DNA of 51,941 nucleotides, from positions 1 through 51,941 of the forward strand of contig SXSI01000029.1 of NCBI GenBank assembly GCA_005792285.1, read 5' to 3'. Source of the stretch: Bacteroidota bacterium (GTDB lineage: Bacteria; Bacteroidota; Ignavibacteria; UBA10030; UBA8401). A model generated the notes under the pieces. That model was not told the DNA's origin. It made no database searches and was given only the letters and a program-made list of their open reading frames with translations. Positions 43,178-51,913 of the stretch are shown in pieces. Both the position numbers and the translations under genes were made by a program. Numbering within the stretch: the first letter of the stretch is position 1; the number at the start of each line of letters is the position of its first letter.

Positions 43178-45669
43178 GATTAACCTTTAGGATATTTTTA
43201 CTTTCATTAATTTTACCTTTATTTATTTTTGCAGGTTCAATAAGTGGCAAAGTTTTAAAAAAAGGAACTACCGAAGCAATTCCGAATGTTTCGATATTTA
43301 TTTCTTCTCTAAATAAACAAACCAATTCAAATCTTGATGGTACTTATATTTTGCAAAATATTCCGGAAGGAGAATATGAATTAATTTATTCAAGTTTTCT
43401 TTTTCAGAAAATTGTTATGCAAAAAGTTCCGGTTTATCGTGATCGAATTACATATTTAAATATTGAAATGGAATCAGGAACCGTTGAACTTGAACCTGTA
43501 ATTGTTACAATGCAACGAAAAATTATTCAACAGGATATTCCTTCAACTTTTTACCGAATGAGTGAATCAAGTTTAAAGCAATTTCCACTTTCAACTATAA
43601 ATGAAATTGTTGCACTTCAACCGGGAGTAACTTTAGAAGGAAATGTTCGTGGCGGAAAAACTTCCGAAACTTTATTGTTGATTGATGGCATTCCAACTTT
43701 CGATTATTTAGGAGGATCAATTTCAACTGAATTGCCAAGGTTTGTAATTCAGGATTTAACTTTAAATTCCGGTGGATACGAAGCTGAATTTGGAAATGCA
43801 CTTTCCGGAGTAATTTCTGTTTCAACTGCACAATCAACTTCCGAACCGAGTACAAAATTTAGAACCGAGACAGATTATTTTATGCCAGTTGATATTTCAA
43901 GCCAAACAAATAAATTAAGAGAGTTTGAATTATTTAAAAGAGATAAAATTGTTTTCGATAATTTAACTTACTTAACAGGAATTAATTTTAAACAAACTGA
44001 CGGAAGATGGTGGCAGGATTTAAGTAAATTTATCGATTCGCCAATTCAACAGAAATTAAGTAGTTACAGCAAATTGGAATATTTATTTTCTCCGCTAGAA
44101 AAAATTTCATTTCATTTAATGACTTGGAAAAATAAGTGGAACGATTACGAATTTAGTTGGCGATTTAATCTTGATGGACTTCCGGAACGGAACGAACAAA
44201 TTTACAGAGGGACTGTAATGTATAATTTTGCTTCCTCTACACAAACAACTTATTATTTATCATTTTCAACAACTTCATATTTAAATTCAATTGGAAAATC
44301 AAAACCTGTTGAACCTTTTACGCCATATCAGTACGATTTATTTTTGCAATATGTGATGGATGGAAATAAACTTCATTGGGCAAAAGATGAACAATTAATT
44401 TACACTTTAAAGGCTGATGTAACTTACGAACAACAAAAAGATAATCTTATAAAATTGGGATTTGAGTTTACTCAATTTAATTTGAATTCGAATCAAATGA
44501 GAATTGATCCATTGAAAACTTTGTATGGCAAACCAATGGAAGATAAACCGATGTTGAGTTTTATAAATGATTATCAAAAAAATCCAAAACAGGGAAGTAT
44601 CTATCTTCAAGATAAATTTTATTACGCACAAGATGGCTCTGTATTAAGTATTGGATTGAGATATGATTATTTGGATCCGCAAATAAATAAAATAATATTC
44701 GATTCAACTGAGGAAAATAAAATAGGTGAAGTTGCAACTCCGATAAAATCGCATATCAGCCCAAGAATTGGACTTTCATTAAGGATGTCTTCAACTACAA
44801 TGATGCATATAAATGTTGGAAGATATGTTCAGTTTCCACTTTTTAATTATTTATATGCCGGGACAAATCCTTCTACAATATTACGAGATACAAAAAATAT
44901 TTTCAGAGCTAATCCAGATTTGAAAGCTGAAATTACAGATTCTTGGGAAATTGGAATAAAATATTTTCCAAATGAAAAAATAATTCATTCATTTACATTA
45001 TTCAATAAAAAAACAAAAGATCAAATTGATTCAAAAACATTTATTCCATTCGATAGTAAATTCGCAGGAGATTATGGATTTGCAGAATATGTAAATAATG
45101 CAGAAGCAAATTCAAAGGGAATTGAATATTTATTTAATTATGAAAATCAACCGAAAATTAGTGCAACATTTTCATACACCTGGATGATAACTGAGGGAGT
45201 GAGTGAATATGTAGATCAGTCAATAAATTTTATTCAATGGGGGTTTCCAATGAAGGCAGTTGTATTTCCTTTAAGTTGGGATCAGCGTCACGCTGTAAAA
45301 TTTAATTTCGAAACGGAATTATTTTTCGGTTTCCGTGGTTCGTTGATTACACTTTATAATTCTCCAAGACCTTTTACCTATTATCCAACGCGCGATGGAT
45401 TTACTCCGTTTGATTCAACAAAAGATTTTCTTCCAAATAATTACAGAATGAGTGATGTTTTACTATTGCATGGAAAATTAACTCGCAAATTTAATATTTC
45501 CGGAATGAATGAGAATCCACTTTTATTTTATATTGAAGGAAGAAATCTTTTGAATAAACGAAATGTAAAATGGATGGACTCAAACGGAAGAATTGGTGGT
45601 GAACTTGGCGATCCAACTGCATTTTATGAATTACGAAGAGTAAATATTGGAATTGAGTTACAGCTTTAG
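43174..45669 (+). CDS. TonB-dependent receptor with carboxypeptidase-regulatory-like domain
   Basis: An 831-aa outer-membrane receptor. The ATG at 43174 is chosen over an in-frame TTG nine bases earlier because it overlaps the upstream TGA. The signal peptide (RIFLLSLILPLFIFA) is followed by a CarboxypepD_reg-like domain (GSISGKVLKKGTTEAIPNVS, YILQNIPEGEYELIYSS), a plug region (IPSTFYRMSESSLKQFPLST and VRGGKTSETLLLIDGIP), then a long 22-strand-type barrel ending in an aromatic strand (NIGIELQL). The architecture is that of receptors importing large nutrients or siderophores with TonB energy. The ligand is unknown; the coupled lipoprotein may assist. Confidence 0.87.
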   Translation: MRLTFRIFLLSLILPLFIFAGSISGKVLKKGTTEAIPNVSIFISSLNKQTNSNLDGTYILQNIPEGEYELIYSSFLFQKIVMQKVPVYRDRITYLNIEMESGTVELEPVIVTMQRKIIQQDIPSTFYRMSESSLKQFPLSTINEIVALQPGVTLEGNVRGGKTSETLLLIDGIPTFDYLGGSISTELPRFVIQDLTLNSGGYEAEFGNALSGVISVSTAQSTSEPSTKFRTETDYFMPVDISSQTNKLREFELFKRDKIVFDNLTYLTGINFKQTDGRWWQDLSKFIDSPIQQKLSSYSKLEYLFSPLEKISFHLMTWKNKWNDYEFSWRFNLDGLPERNEQIYRGTVMYNFASSTQTTYYLSFSTTSYLNSIGKSKPVEPFTPYQYDLFLQYVMDGNKLHWAKDEQLIYTLKADVTYEQQKDNLIKLGFEFTQFNLNSNQMRIDPLKTLYGKPMEDKPMLSFINDYQKNPKQGSIYLQDKFYYAQDGSVLSIGLRYDYLDPQINKIIFDSTEENKIGEVATPIKSHISPRIGLSLRMSSTTMMHINVGRYVQFPLFNYLYAGTNPSTILRDTKNIFRANPDLKAEITDSWEIGIKYFPNEKIIHSFTLFNKKTKDQIDSKTFIPFDSKFAGDYGFAEYVNNAEANSKGIEYLFNYENQPKISATFSYTWMITEGVSEYVDQSINFIQWGFPMKAVVFPLSWDQRHAVKFNFETELFFGFRGSLITLYNSPRPFTYYPTRDGFTPFDSTKDFLPNNYRMSDVLLLHGKLTRKFNISGMNENPLLFYIEGRNLLNKRNVKWMDSNGRIGGELGDPTAFYELRRVNIGIELQL

Positions 45670-45716
45670 AAAATCACAGAAGTTAAGGCGAGACCTAATT
45701 ATTTATTTTGATTTTT

Positions 45717-46569
45717 TTAATCTGACAAATTTTTTCCCATATAAATGGTTCCTTTAATAGGATTAAAACGATACGAAGGTATTTCAACAAATCCGTTATC
45801 CCGGTAAAGTTTTTGTGCTTTTTTCATACTTGGCAAAGTATCAAGTCTTATTTTTTTTATAATTTAGTTCTTTAGAAATATCAAGAGCGAGTTCCAACAT
45901 ATTTTGTCCAATTTTATTCCCACGATATTCTTTTTGAACAAACATTCTTTTGAGTTCAGCTGTTTTATTGGAAAACTTTCTAATTCCAACGCAACAAATT
46001 GCTAATTTATTTTTATAGGCAAGAATTAAAGCACCATTTGGATTGTTAGATTCTTTGTCAATTGATTTAAGTTCTTTATCGAAATTTTGGAATCATAAAT
46101 TATAGTTTAGGGATTTAGCGTATTGAAGAAATAATCTTTTCCCATCATTAAAATGTTTCTTTGTTTTTGCGATTTTATAGATAGTATCGAGTGTAAAATG
46201 GTTACTCAAAATGTTTATTGATTTATCTAGATTTCTTTTTTGGACAAAAATATAATCAGTTTCAAATGTTGAAAAAGTTAGAACACTAATTTTATTTACC
46301 GAAAGTGGGGTAATTACAGATTGAAGAATACCAATTGCTGAAAATGGAAAATTTCCATCAATTTTAAATCCATTCCATTTATCTATAGATTTATATTTTT
46401 TGGGAATATATTTCGATGGACATATTATAGAAATTGAAGTGTCGGACTTTGAAATAAAATACAAGTCGCATTTCAAAATCCAATTTGGTAATTTGAAATT
46501 GAGTTTTAACTTAAAAATAGAAAAATCAACTGAAAGAAGTTTGAGTTTTAATCTTTTAATATTACGCAT
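45717..46569 (-). pseudogene. Decayed ACT (CASTOR-type) and GNAT acetyltransferase gene
   Basis: Reading from the ATG at 46569: a CASTOR-like ACT domain (LPNWILKCDLYFI, then FSAIGILQSVITPLSVNKIS and STFETDYIFV), followed in the same frame by a GNAT start, KRLFLQYAKSLNYNL. A TGA stop then interrupts the frame exactly where relatives often have cysteine (LCFQNFD), and the GNAT continues FQNFDKELKSID, AICCVGIRKFS, KRMFVQKEYRGNKIGQNMLE and [14 protein letters not shown] frameshift in a run of A (about 45,857-45,864) moves the rest, [20 protein letters not shown], to another frame, ending at 45717. Three disruptions indicate a dead gene; a fusion or two adjacent genes are both possible ancestors. 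Confidence 0.68.
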
Positions 46570-46579
46570 GCCATAACTT

Positions 46580-47353
46580 ATGAAAATTATATTATTCTCG
46601 ATTATCATATTTTTATTTCCACTTAAAAGTTTAAGTCAAATTGATATAAAGACAGGTAATAATATAATAACAGGAAGCGATTTTTATAAACAAATTGATT
46701 CATATTGGTGGAAAAGCAGGGATTCAATTGCAATGGATTTAATTCTCGCTGGAAATATTCCTACTTTTTATAAAAATTTTATTCCAATTGTTTCTTCAAT
46801 TGAAACTCCAGAAGGAAAAATAATTAATGCAACTTATTATGTAGCTCCCGATTATTTAATGATTGGCACCGATGATGATTGGGCAAGAATTCCGCTAACT
46901 CCAATGTCAGCACAAAAAATTGCAGACAATTTTAATTGTTTCCTTCCAACTACAAAAATGGTTGATCAAATATATTTACAAAGTAAAATTAAACTCGAGC
47001 CTGTTCCAATGTATGCATTTAGAGATAGTACTGTAACAATGTGGCAACATCATTTAATTATTGAAGGTCAGCGAAAAGGTAGAACAGGATTAATCAGTGG
47101 AATTAAAAAAGATGTCGTAATTAGTTCATCGTTAAATCAGCATCTAAAATTAAATCGTGTTGCAATTTATGGTTGGCATAAGTTGGATGGAAAACCAATT
47201 CAACAACTTTATACGGGACATGTAAATTGGTACGTTGATTACAGTCACGGGATCAGATTAATTTCGCGAAAGATTTTAGTTGATGGAAATATTTTAGATT
47301 ATAAAGTTGTAATGGGTGATTCTGTTTTGAAAAAATTAATTACTGATGAATAA
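46580..47353 (+). CDS. Exported protein of unknown function
   Basis: A 257-aa protein with a signal peptide (IILFSIIIFLFPLKSLSQ). The motifs ATYYVAPDYLMIGTDDDWAR and IPLTPMSAQKIADNFNCFLP followed by TTKMVDQIYLQSKIKL are striking and look like a conserved enzyme-like core, and GWHKLDGKPIQQLYTGHVNW near the C terminus with a WYVDYSHGIRLI segment adds histidines and aspartates that could be catalytic. I do not recognise the family. The gene starts 10 bases from the decayed ACT-GNAT gene on the other strand. No operon partner is visible. Confidence 0.72.
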   Translation: MKIILFSIIIFLFPLKSLSQIDIKTGNNIITGSDFYKQIDSYWWKSRDSIAMDLILAGNIPTFYKNFIPIVSSIETPEGKIINATYYVAPDYLMIGTDDDWARIPLTPMSAQKIADNFNCFLPTTKMVDQIYLQSKIKLEPVPMYAFRDSTVTMWQHHLIIEGQRKGRTGLISGIKKDVVISSSLNQHLKLNRVAIYGWHKLDGKPIQQLYTGHVNWYVDYSHGIRLISRKILVDGNILDYKVVMGDSVLKKLITDE

Positions 47354-47482
47354 GAGTGAGATATTTTGTGAATAAACATTTAACGTAAAAAATAAAAATA
47401 ATATTATTTTCTTATTACCTCTGAGTAATTGTTATAAATCTTTTCCAAAAACTGTTATAATCTTTTTCCTTGGAAGTTCAAT
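47354..47482. other. Spacer with an AT palindrome
   Basis: No coding signal. AAAATAATATTATTTT at 47395-47410 is a perfect palindrome; nothing else supports a terminator or operator. Together with the fragment to 47,725 it makes a 374-base stretch without a complete gene. Confidence 0.5.
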
Positions 47483-47725
47483 TCAAAAGCAATTGGTAGT
47501 TAAATCATGATGGATTGAAAAACCTAATTCCTTTAAGTATCCAACTAATTGAAATAACGATCCTATAATAGCATTTTCATTTAAGTTAAATGGAATAGAA
47601 ATTCTTTTATTTATTAAAGAATCATTTTCAAAAATGCTACCGATTAATTTGCCACAAATTGTATAATCTGTTGCTAAGTTAAATGTTTTGGATGTAGGTC
47701 CCATACTCGCATAAATTTTTATCAA
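47483..47725 (-). pseudogene. Possible gene fragment at the composition break
   Basis: An 80-codon frame that begins with a TTG two bases from the end of the DUF1295 gene and has no recognisable family. Its composition (AT-rich; Ile, Asn, Lys-rich) is that of the left part of the window, while the sequence just to its right is clearly more G+C-rich. The N terminus looks cut: no signal or ribosome-binding site precedes it. It may be the truncated end of a host gene at a junction, or simply a spurious frame. Confidence 0.3.
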
Positions 47726-47727
47726 AG

Positions 47728-48495
47728 TTAATTTCTGGGTGGTAATGGAAAAAATATACTCACTCTTTTTTTATAACTTTCAAATGCAGGATTTTCTGCC
47801 ACACTCTTTTCAAGCATGGGAATACCAGACACTTCCAGAATTAGAAAGGTAATGGTGATCGGCCCGATAATACCAACCCAGCCATTCGGGACAGATAGGG
47901 CGATGAGCCACAAGCCCCACCACTGAGTCACTTCACCAAAATAATTCGGATGACGCGTGTATGCCCAAAGCCCGCTCTGCATGAGATTGCCTTTGTTCGA
48001 TGGATTTTTAATAAATCGGGAGAGTTGTGCGTCACCCACAGCTTCAAAATAAAAACCAAAGAGCCAAACGGCTACGCCTAAAAAGTCGAGTAAGCCAATA
48101 TCCCCGCCTGCATTCTTGTTAATAAGCAGTACTGGCAGAACGATGAGAAACAAAAATGTACCCTGCAAAAGATACACTTGAAAATACGATCGGGTATAAA
48201 ACCACTTGCCCCATTCTTCCCTCCATACGAGGTATCGGTAGTCTTCTGCTTTTCCTTTGTTACGAGTGTGTATGTGCCACGCGAGACGCAAGCCCCAGAT
48301 GCTTACCAAAATACCCACTAGTAATCCTCGTGTACCAGAATCACTGGAAAGAAAAAAAGATATCCATGCCAAAAGCACGAACCCCAAGCCCCACGCCACA
48401 TCAGCGACATCATTTCTTTTTTTAATCAAAGAAACCACGAACCATAGGCTCATGTATACGAACAATATGATAATGAGTGTTGCATAATAGTTCAT
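47728..48495 (-). CDS. DUF1295 membrane protein (steroid 5-alpha-reductase-like)
   Basis: A 255-aa polytopic protein with about six to seven helices. GLRLAWHIHTRNKGKAEDYR and SGLWAYTRHPNYFGEVTQWW are the diagnostic segments of DUF1295; the latter is the NADPH/substrate motif shared with isoprenylcysteine methyltransferases and 5-alpha-reductases. The C terminus ends in a basic/Pro-rich tail (KKRVSIFFPLPPRN). It overlaps the DUF2177 gene by 4 bases and is last in the five-gene minus-strand cassette. In other bacteria DUF1295 genes accompany photolyase-like and fatty-acid genes in light-stress clusters; that link is from memory of such clusters. A substrate is not known. Confidence 0.85.
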   Translation of the reverse strand: MNYYATLIIILFVYMSLWFVVSLIKKRNDVADVAWGLGFVLLAWISFFLSSDSGTRGLLVGILVSIWGLRLAWHIHTRNKGKAEDYRYLVWREEWGKWFYTRSYFQVYLLQGTFLFLIVLPVLLINKNAGGDIGLLDFLGVAVWLFGFYFEAVGDAQLSRFIKNPSNKGNLMQSGLWAYTRHPNYFGEVTQWWGLWLIALSVPNGWVGIIGPITITFLILEVSGIPMLEKSVAENPAFESYKKRVSIFFPLPPRN

Positions 48496-48890
48496 AGGCC
48501 TATTTTACTTGCTATAAAATAAGTCACGACTGATACAGAGGCCGCAAGTACCGCGCCCCATGCCAAGTCAACAATAGTTACCAAAAGTGGCCAATCTTTA
48601 GCAACGGCCAAATTCGTGAGGTCATAGGTGGCATAACAAACGAATCCAAATAGCGCACCAAAAAGAAGTGCGTGTATCCACGATCCTTTTTCCATAGCAG
48701 GAGAGATGACAAACACCACAAGACCAGCGATAAAAATGAGATAAAAGATAATCGCGGCAGCCCAATTTACATCCGGCTTCAGAAGCGTACCAATCTGCGC
48801 GCGATAAAAGTCTTTTGCCACAAGCCCTAGCCAGATCATGTCGATGGCAAAGAATACTAGTAGTGCGATTGCGTAAAGTTTTATAAACAT
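48492..48890 (-). CDS. DUF2177 family membrane protein
   Basis: A 132-aa protein with four membrane helices: YAIALLVFFAIDMIWLGLVA, AAIIFYLIFIAGLVVFVISP, ALLFGALFGFVCYATYDLTN and the last VTIVDLAWGAVLAASVSVVT. The first helix holds the D-M-I-W-L-G motif and the third the YATYDLTN motif, both typical of DUF2177. Function unknown; the family is often found beside photolyase-like and DUF1295 genes. It overlaps the photolyase-like gene by 10 bases and the DUF1295 gene by 4, so all are on one transcript. Confidence 0.85.
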   Translation of the reverse strand: MFIKLYAIALLVFFAIDMIWLGLVAKDFYRAQIGTLLKPDVNWAAAIIFYLIFIAGLVVFVISPAMEKGSWIHALLFGALFGFVCYATYDLTNLAVAKDWPLLVTIVDLAWGAVLAASVSVVTYFIASKIGL

Positions 48891-50341
48891 AAATTTTTTA
48901 ATAAATACTCCTTAGCGATTCTTAAATATTTTTCCTTTTTCTCTTGCTCCATCTTATCAAAAAGTCTCGGCATCATCGATAGTCGATGATTACTTGTGAA
49001 AAAGTCACGGTGACTACCTATAAAATTCCAATACAGTGCAGTCCATATTTCTTCCCAGTCACCACTTAGATAGTCTGACATTTTTTTAATATAATTGCTA
49101 CCCGAGATATATGGTTTGGTAGCAAAAATACCACCATCAGCGAACTGACTCATTCCATATACATTTGGTACCATCACCCAATCATACGCATCCACGTACA
49201 TTGCCATAAACCATTGATACACATAATCGGGATTAACTTTAGAAAGCAACATAAAGTTACCGAGAACCATTAATCGCTCGATGTGATGATTGTATCCATA
49301 GTGCAGAGCTTTCTTGATAGCGCTGTCGACCGGAGCAATACCAGTATCTCCAGTCCAAAATCCTACTGGCAAACTGTGGGAATGTTTCCAAAAATTCTTA
49401 GTACGCATGACAACACCATCACACTCATAGGAAGCGCGCATAAACTCACGCCACCCAATAATCTGTCGTACAAAACCTTCTAGTGAATTTATAGGTATAG
49501 CGTAAGTATCTGCATACTGTATCGCGCTGTCGATTACCTGTTTCGGGTTGAGCAATCCAATATTTATGAGCGCTGACAATGTCGAATGAAAGAGCCGTAC
49601 ACTTTTCGTAGAAAGCGCGTCCTCATACACACCAAAATGTGCAAAGCGGTCTTCTAAAAATACCTGCAAAAATTTCTTGGCATCCTTGTGTGTACATGGT
49701 AGCCAGCACACTATCTCTCCATATTTTTCAGCTTGTATTGTATCGAGCCACTTCTTCATTTTTGATACATCAAAATCATTTTCAAAAACAATATCCTTGG
49801 GGAGAGTTGTATCACGAGCAAGTTTTTTTCGATTGTCTGCATCAAAGCTCCACGCGCCCCCTCTGGGCTTTCCATGTCCGTCCATCATGATATCCAAATC
49901 CACTCGAATTTTCTTGTAGAACATCGCCATATTTTTCTTCGAGCTTTTGTATCTTGCTATTGATTCCTCCTTTGGCAAAATAAAAAGTGGTGACTCATAC
50001 CAAACCCGCTTTATCTTGGAAGCTGTTATAGCCTGCTCCAAATAGAAGTCAGTAGTATCGACAATATGAAGTTCTTGTATCCCTTCTTTTTTTAAATAAT
50101 CAAAAATATCTTCCGTCTTCGGATACTGCTCAATCGTCAGACATTTTACTTTGTACCCTTCTTTTTTCAAAAGCTCTGCATATGCGCCCATACTTAATTT
50201 GTGCAAAATTAGCTTTTGATAATGGATTGGGTTGTGCGATAGAATCAACGGCTCTTCAATCAAAAAGATAATGCGTCCTTTTTGTATAGCTGGTGATTTT
50301 ATAAAAAGTTGATGAGGATAGACTAATGTTGCTTCTTTCAT
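48881..50341 (-). CDS. Photolyase/cryptochrome-like protein (FeS-BCP/PhrB type) without visible Fe-S cysteines
   Basis: A 486-aa protein of the bacterial cryptochrome/(6-4) photolyase group (COG3046 type). The N-terminal alpha/beta antenna domain (ATLVYPHQLFIKSPAIQKGR, ending near residue 130) is followed by the all-helical FAD domain: GWREFMRASYECDG, VDSAIKKALHYGYNHHIERL, DAYDWVMVPNVYGMSQFADG and GIFATKPYISGSNYIKKMSD. In PhrB the cysteine cluster that binds [4Fe-4S] follows this point as NYCxxCxY...CPF; here the sequence runs DYLSGDWEEIWTALYWNFIG with no cysteine. Only an early Cys (about residue 307) remains near the usual first position. It is part of the five-gene cassette; DNA repair or blue-light sensing is possible. 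Confidence 0.85.
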   Translation of the reverse strand: MKEATLVYPHQLFIKSPAIQKGRIIFLIEEPLILSHNPIHYQKLILHKLSMGAYAELLKKEGYKVKCLTIEQYPKTEDIFDYLKKEGIQELHIVDTTDFYLEQAITASKIKRVWYESPLFILPKEESIARYKSSKKNMAMFYKKIRVDLDIMMDGHGKPRGGAWSFDADNRKKLARDTTLPKDIVFENDFDVSKMKKWLDTIQAEKYGEIVCWLPCTHKDAKKFLQVFLEDRFAHFGVYEDALSTKSVRLFHSTLSALINIGLLNPKQVIDSAIQYADTYAIPINSLEGFVRQIIGWREFMRASYECDGVVMRTKNFWKHSHSLPVGFWTGDTGIAPVDSAIKKALHYGYNHHIERLMVLGNFMLLSKVNPDYVYQWFMAMYVDAYDWVMVPNVYGMSQFADGGIFATKPYISGSNYIKKMSDYLSGDWEEIWTALYWNFIGSHRDFFTSNHRLSMMPRLFDKMEQEKKEKYLRIAKEYLLKNLCL

Positions 50342-50353
50342 ATTATTCCTTGA

Positions 50354-50620
50354 TCAGGTTGATAATATTAAAATTAAAAGAGCGAAGTATATGATCAGAT
50401 AAAAACGATAGGAATTAATCACCCGCAACTCTACATTCGCCGTATGCTGATGAAAACCAAAAAGAACTTTGATCTCCTCCCAAAAAACTGGCCTTACATT
50501 AATCCACCAGCTATCAGTTTGATAGACCATCTTCCTGAATCGACTGCGAAACAATCCCAAAGGCAAACTCCAGATAATAAATGCATAGACGGCAATCGTG
50601 TGTATGGTTATAGTACCCAT
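50354..50620 (-). CDS. Small membrane protein of unknown function
   Basis: An 88-aa protein with two hydrophobic segments: IHTIAVYAFIIWSLPLGLF at the N terminus and FYLIIYFALLILILS at the C terminus, joined by a tryptophan-rich basic loop (RKMVYQTDSWWINVRPVFWE). I do not recognise the family. It lies 12 bases upstream of the photolyase-like gene and 33 bases downstream of the SOUL-MsrA gene, all on one strand, so it is most probably part of the same operon and may anchor or assist one of these proteins at the membrane. Confidence 0.65.
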   Translation of the reverse strand: MGTITIHTIAVYAFIIWSLPLGLFRSRFRKMVYQTDSWWINVRPVFWEEIKVLFGFHQHTANVELRVINSYRFYLIIYFALLILILST

Positions 50621-50653
50621 TTATTTCTCTTCAGTCCTTACTTCGATTATTAA

Positions 50654-51784
50654 TTATTTTATATAACTATCAAAATAAATAGCATGACATGTATATCCGC
50701 TGGGATTTTTTTGTAAATAATCCTGATGATAGTCTTCTGCCAGATAAAATTTTTGAAGTGACTCCAATGTTGTCACCACGGGACTCTCCCATCGCTTTGA
50801 CTTATTTACAATTTCAATAAAATTTTCCGCTTCTTTTTTTTCTTGCTCATTCCCATAAAAAATTGCTGAGCGATACGAAGTGCCGATGTCATTGCCTTGC
50901 TGATTGAGGGTGGTTGGATTGTGGATTTGAAAGAAAAAATCCAGTAATTTTTTGTATGAAGTTTTTTCAGGATCATATCCTATCTCAACCGCTTCGGCGT
51001 GGCCTTCGTGATTTTTATAGGTCGGATTTTCCACCTTTCCGCCGGTATAACCGACAATAGTGTTTATCACACCGGGCTGTTTTCTGATTAGTTCTTCCAT
51101 ACCCCAGAAACAACCGCCCGCCAATACTATTTTTTTAGATGTTATTTCTTTTAATTCAACCAATACTTCATTTCGCGTCATCCATGGCGGAGTCCACGGC
51201 GCATTATATCCGGCGTAGGCAATGCTTTCGCCAGCCACCACTCCATCGCGAGCGAGCGCTGAAAGCAATTTCTCTTGCATACTCTTGATTCGCGCGTCAG
51301 AGCGATACCAAGAGAATTGCATTACTGCATATTTCTTGGCAGGGATCATGACTATTTTTACCCGAGGATCATTGGGTGTCGGCAATGTTTCAAGTGTATA
51401 GGAGCGAGGCATGCCGAAAGATATTATTTGCGCGTCGCCCTCAGCCGTCGCCACTACTGGCGCAGTCATCGCGATGCTTTCTGAAATTTTCTTCGCTTCT
51501 CCTTTTTGTGCGACCACGGGCGCGGTCATGGCGATACTCTCCTTTTTTGTATTCCCGCCAAAAATATATCCCGCCACGATACTAAAACCATTGCCCATGG
51601 ATTCTCCATAAGAACCCTTTACTGTAGTCTGTGCGACTATATGCGCCGGATATTCCCGTATTTCGTAGCCATTCATTTTCTTTACGACGGTATAATCCGC
51701 CTGCTCAACCCGAGAACCAAAAAATCCCCAGACAGACCAGAGCGAAGTAATGATGACTACAAATTCGATAAGTGTATTGTTCAT
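50654..51784 (-). CDS. SOUL heme-binding protein fused to peptide-methionine (S)-S-oxide reductase (MsrA)
   Basis: A 376-aa two-domain protein. A single N-terminal helix ([20 protein letters not shown]) serves as signal anchor or signal peptide. Residues 25-210 form a SOUL/heme-binding domain: [19 protein letters not shown], the repeated [11 protein letters not shown] motifs, [15 protein letters not shown] and [18 protein letters not shown]. Residues 217-376 are Msr[19 protein letters not shown] with catalytic Cys225, the [13 protein letters not shown] and [10 protein letters not shown] motifs, and a resolving Cys366 in GYTCHAIYF. The SOUL part would bind heme or porphyrin, the MsrA part repairs oxidised methionine. 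It is the first gene of the cassette. Confidence 0.88.
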   Translation of the reverse strand: MNNTLIEFVVIITSLWSVWGFFGSRVEQADYTVVKKMNGYEIREYPAHIVAQTTVKGSYGESMGNGFSIVAGYIFGGNTKKESIAMTAPVVAQKGEAKKISESIAMTAPVVATAEGDAQIISFGMPRSYTLETLPTPNDPRVKIVMIPAKKYAVMQFSWYRSDARIKSMQEKLLSALARDGVVAGESIAYAGYNAPWTPPWMTRNEVLVELKEITSKKIVLAGGCFWGMEELIRKQPGVINTIVGYTGGKVENPTYKNHEGHAEAVEIGYDPEKTSYKKLLDFFFQIHNPTTLNQQGNDIGTSYRSAIFYGNEQEKKEAENFIEIVNKSKRWESPVVTTLESLQKFYLAEDYHQDYLQKNPSGYTCHAIYFDSYIK

Positions 51785-51801
51785 AATTTTATTTTTTGTT
51801 T

Positions 51802-51829
51802 AAAATAACAGTTATTCTATTTCATTCAA
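51802..51829 (-). promoter_or_regulatory. Promoter with a palindromic operator-like site before the SOUL-MsrA operon
   Basis: On the minus strand TTGAAT (51824-51829) and TATTTT (51802-51807) are spaced by 16 bases, a sigma-70-like arrangement. The perfect inverted repeat AATAAC-A-GTTATT (51804-51816) overlaps the -10, as a repressor site would. It is short and AT-rich, so chance is possible. Confidence 0.4.
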
Positions 51830-51913
51830 ATTTATATTTATCAATTAATTCACAATATTTTTTAGTGAGTTCAGTCCGGCAGGCTGGCGTGCGATTTCAC
51901 AAAAAATGAAAAT

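Noticed and set aside
46070-46100. TGA read as selenocysteine or tryptophan in the GNAT frame
   Set aside because: A downstream frameshift also breaks the gene and no SECIS-like hairpin was seen, so decay is the simpler reading.
47395-47410. AT palindrome AAAATAATATTATTTT as terminator or operator
   Set aside because: Only A and T, no T run and no gene needing it; expected by chance in DNA this AT-rich.
51862-51895. G+C-rich patch (CCGGCAGGCTGGCGTGCG) before the tRNA fragment
   Set aside because: Looks like a possible repeat unit but occurs once in the window, so it cannot be supported as a repeat.
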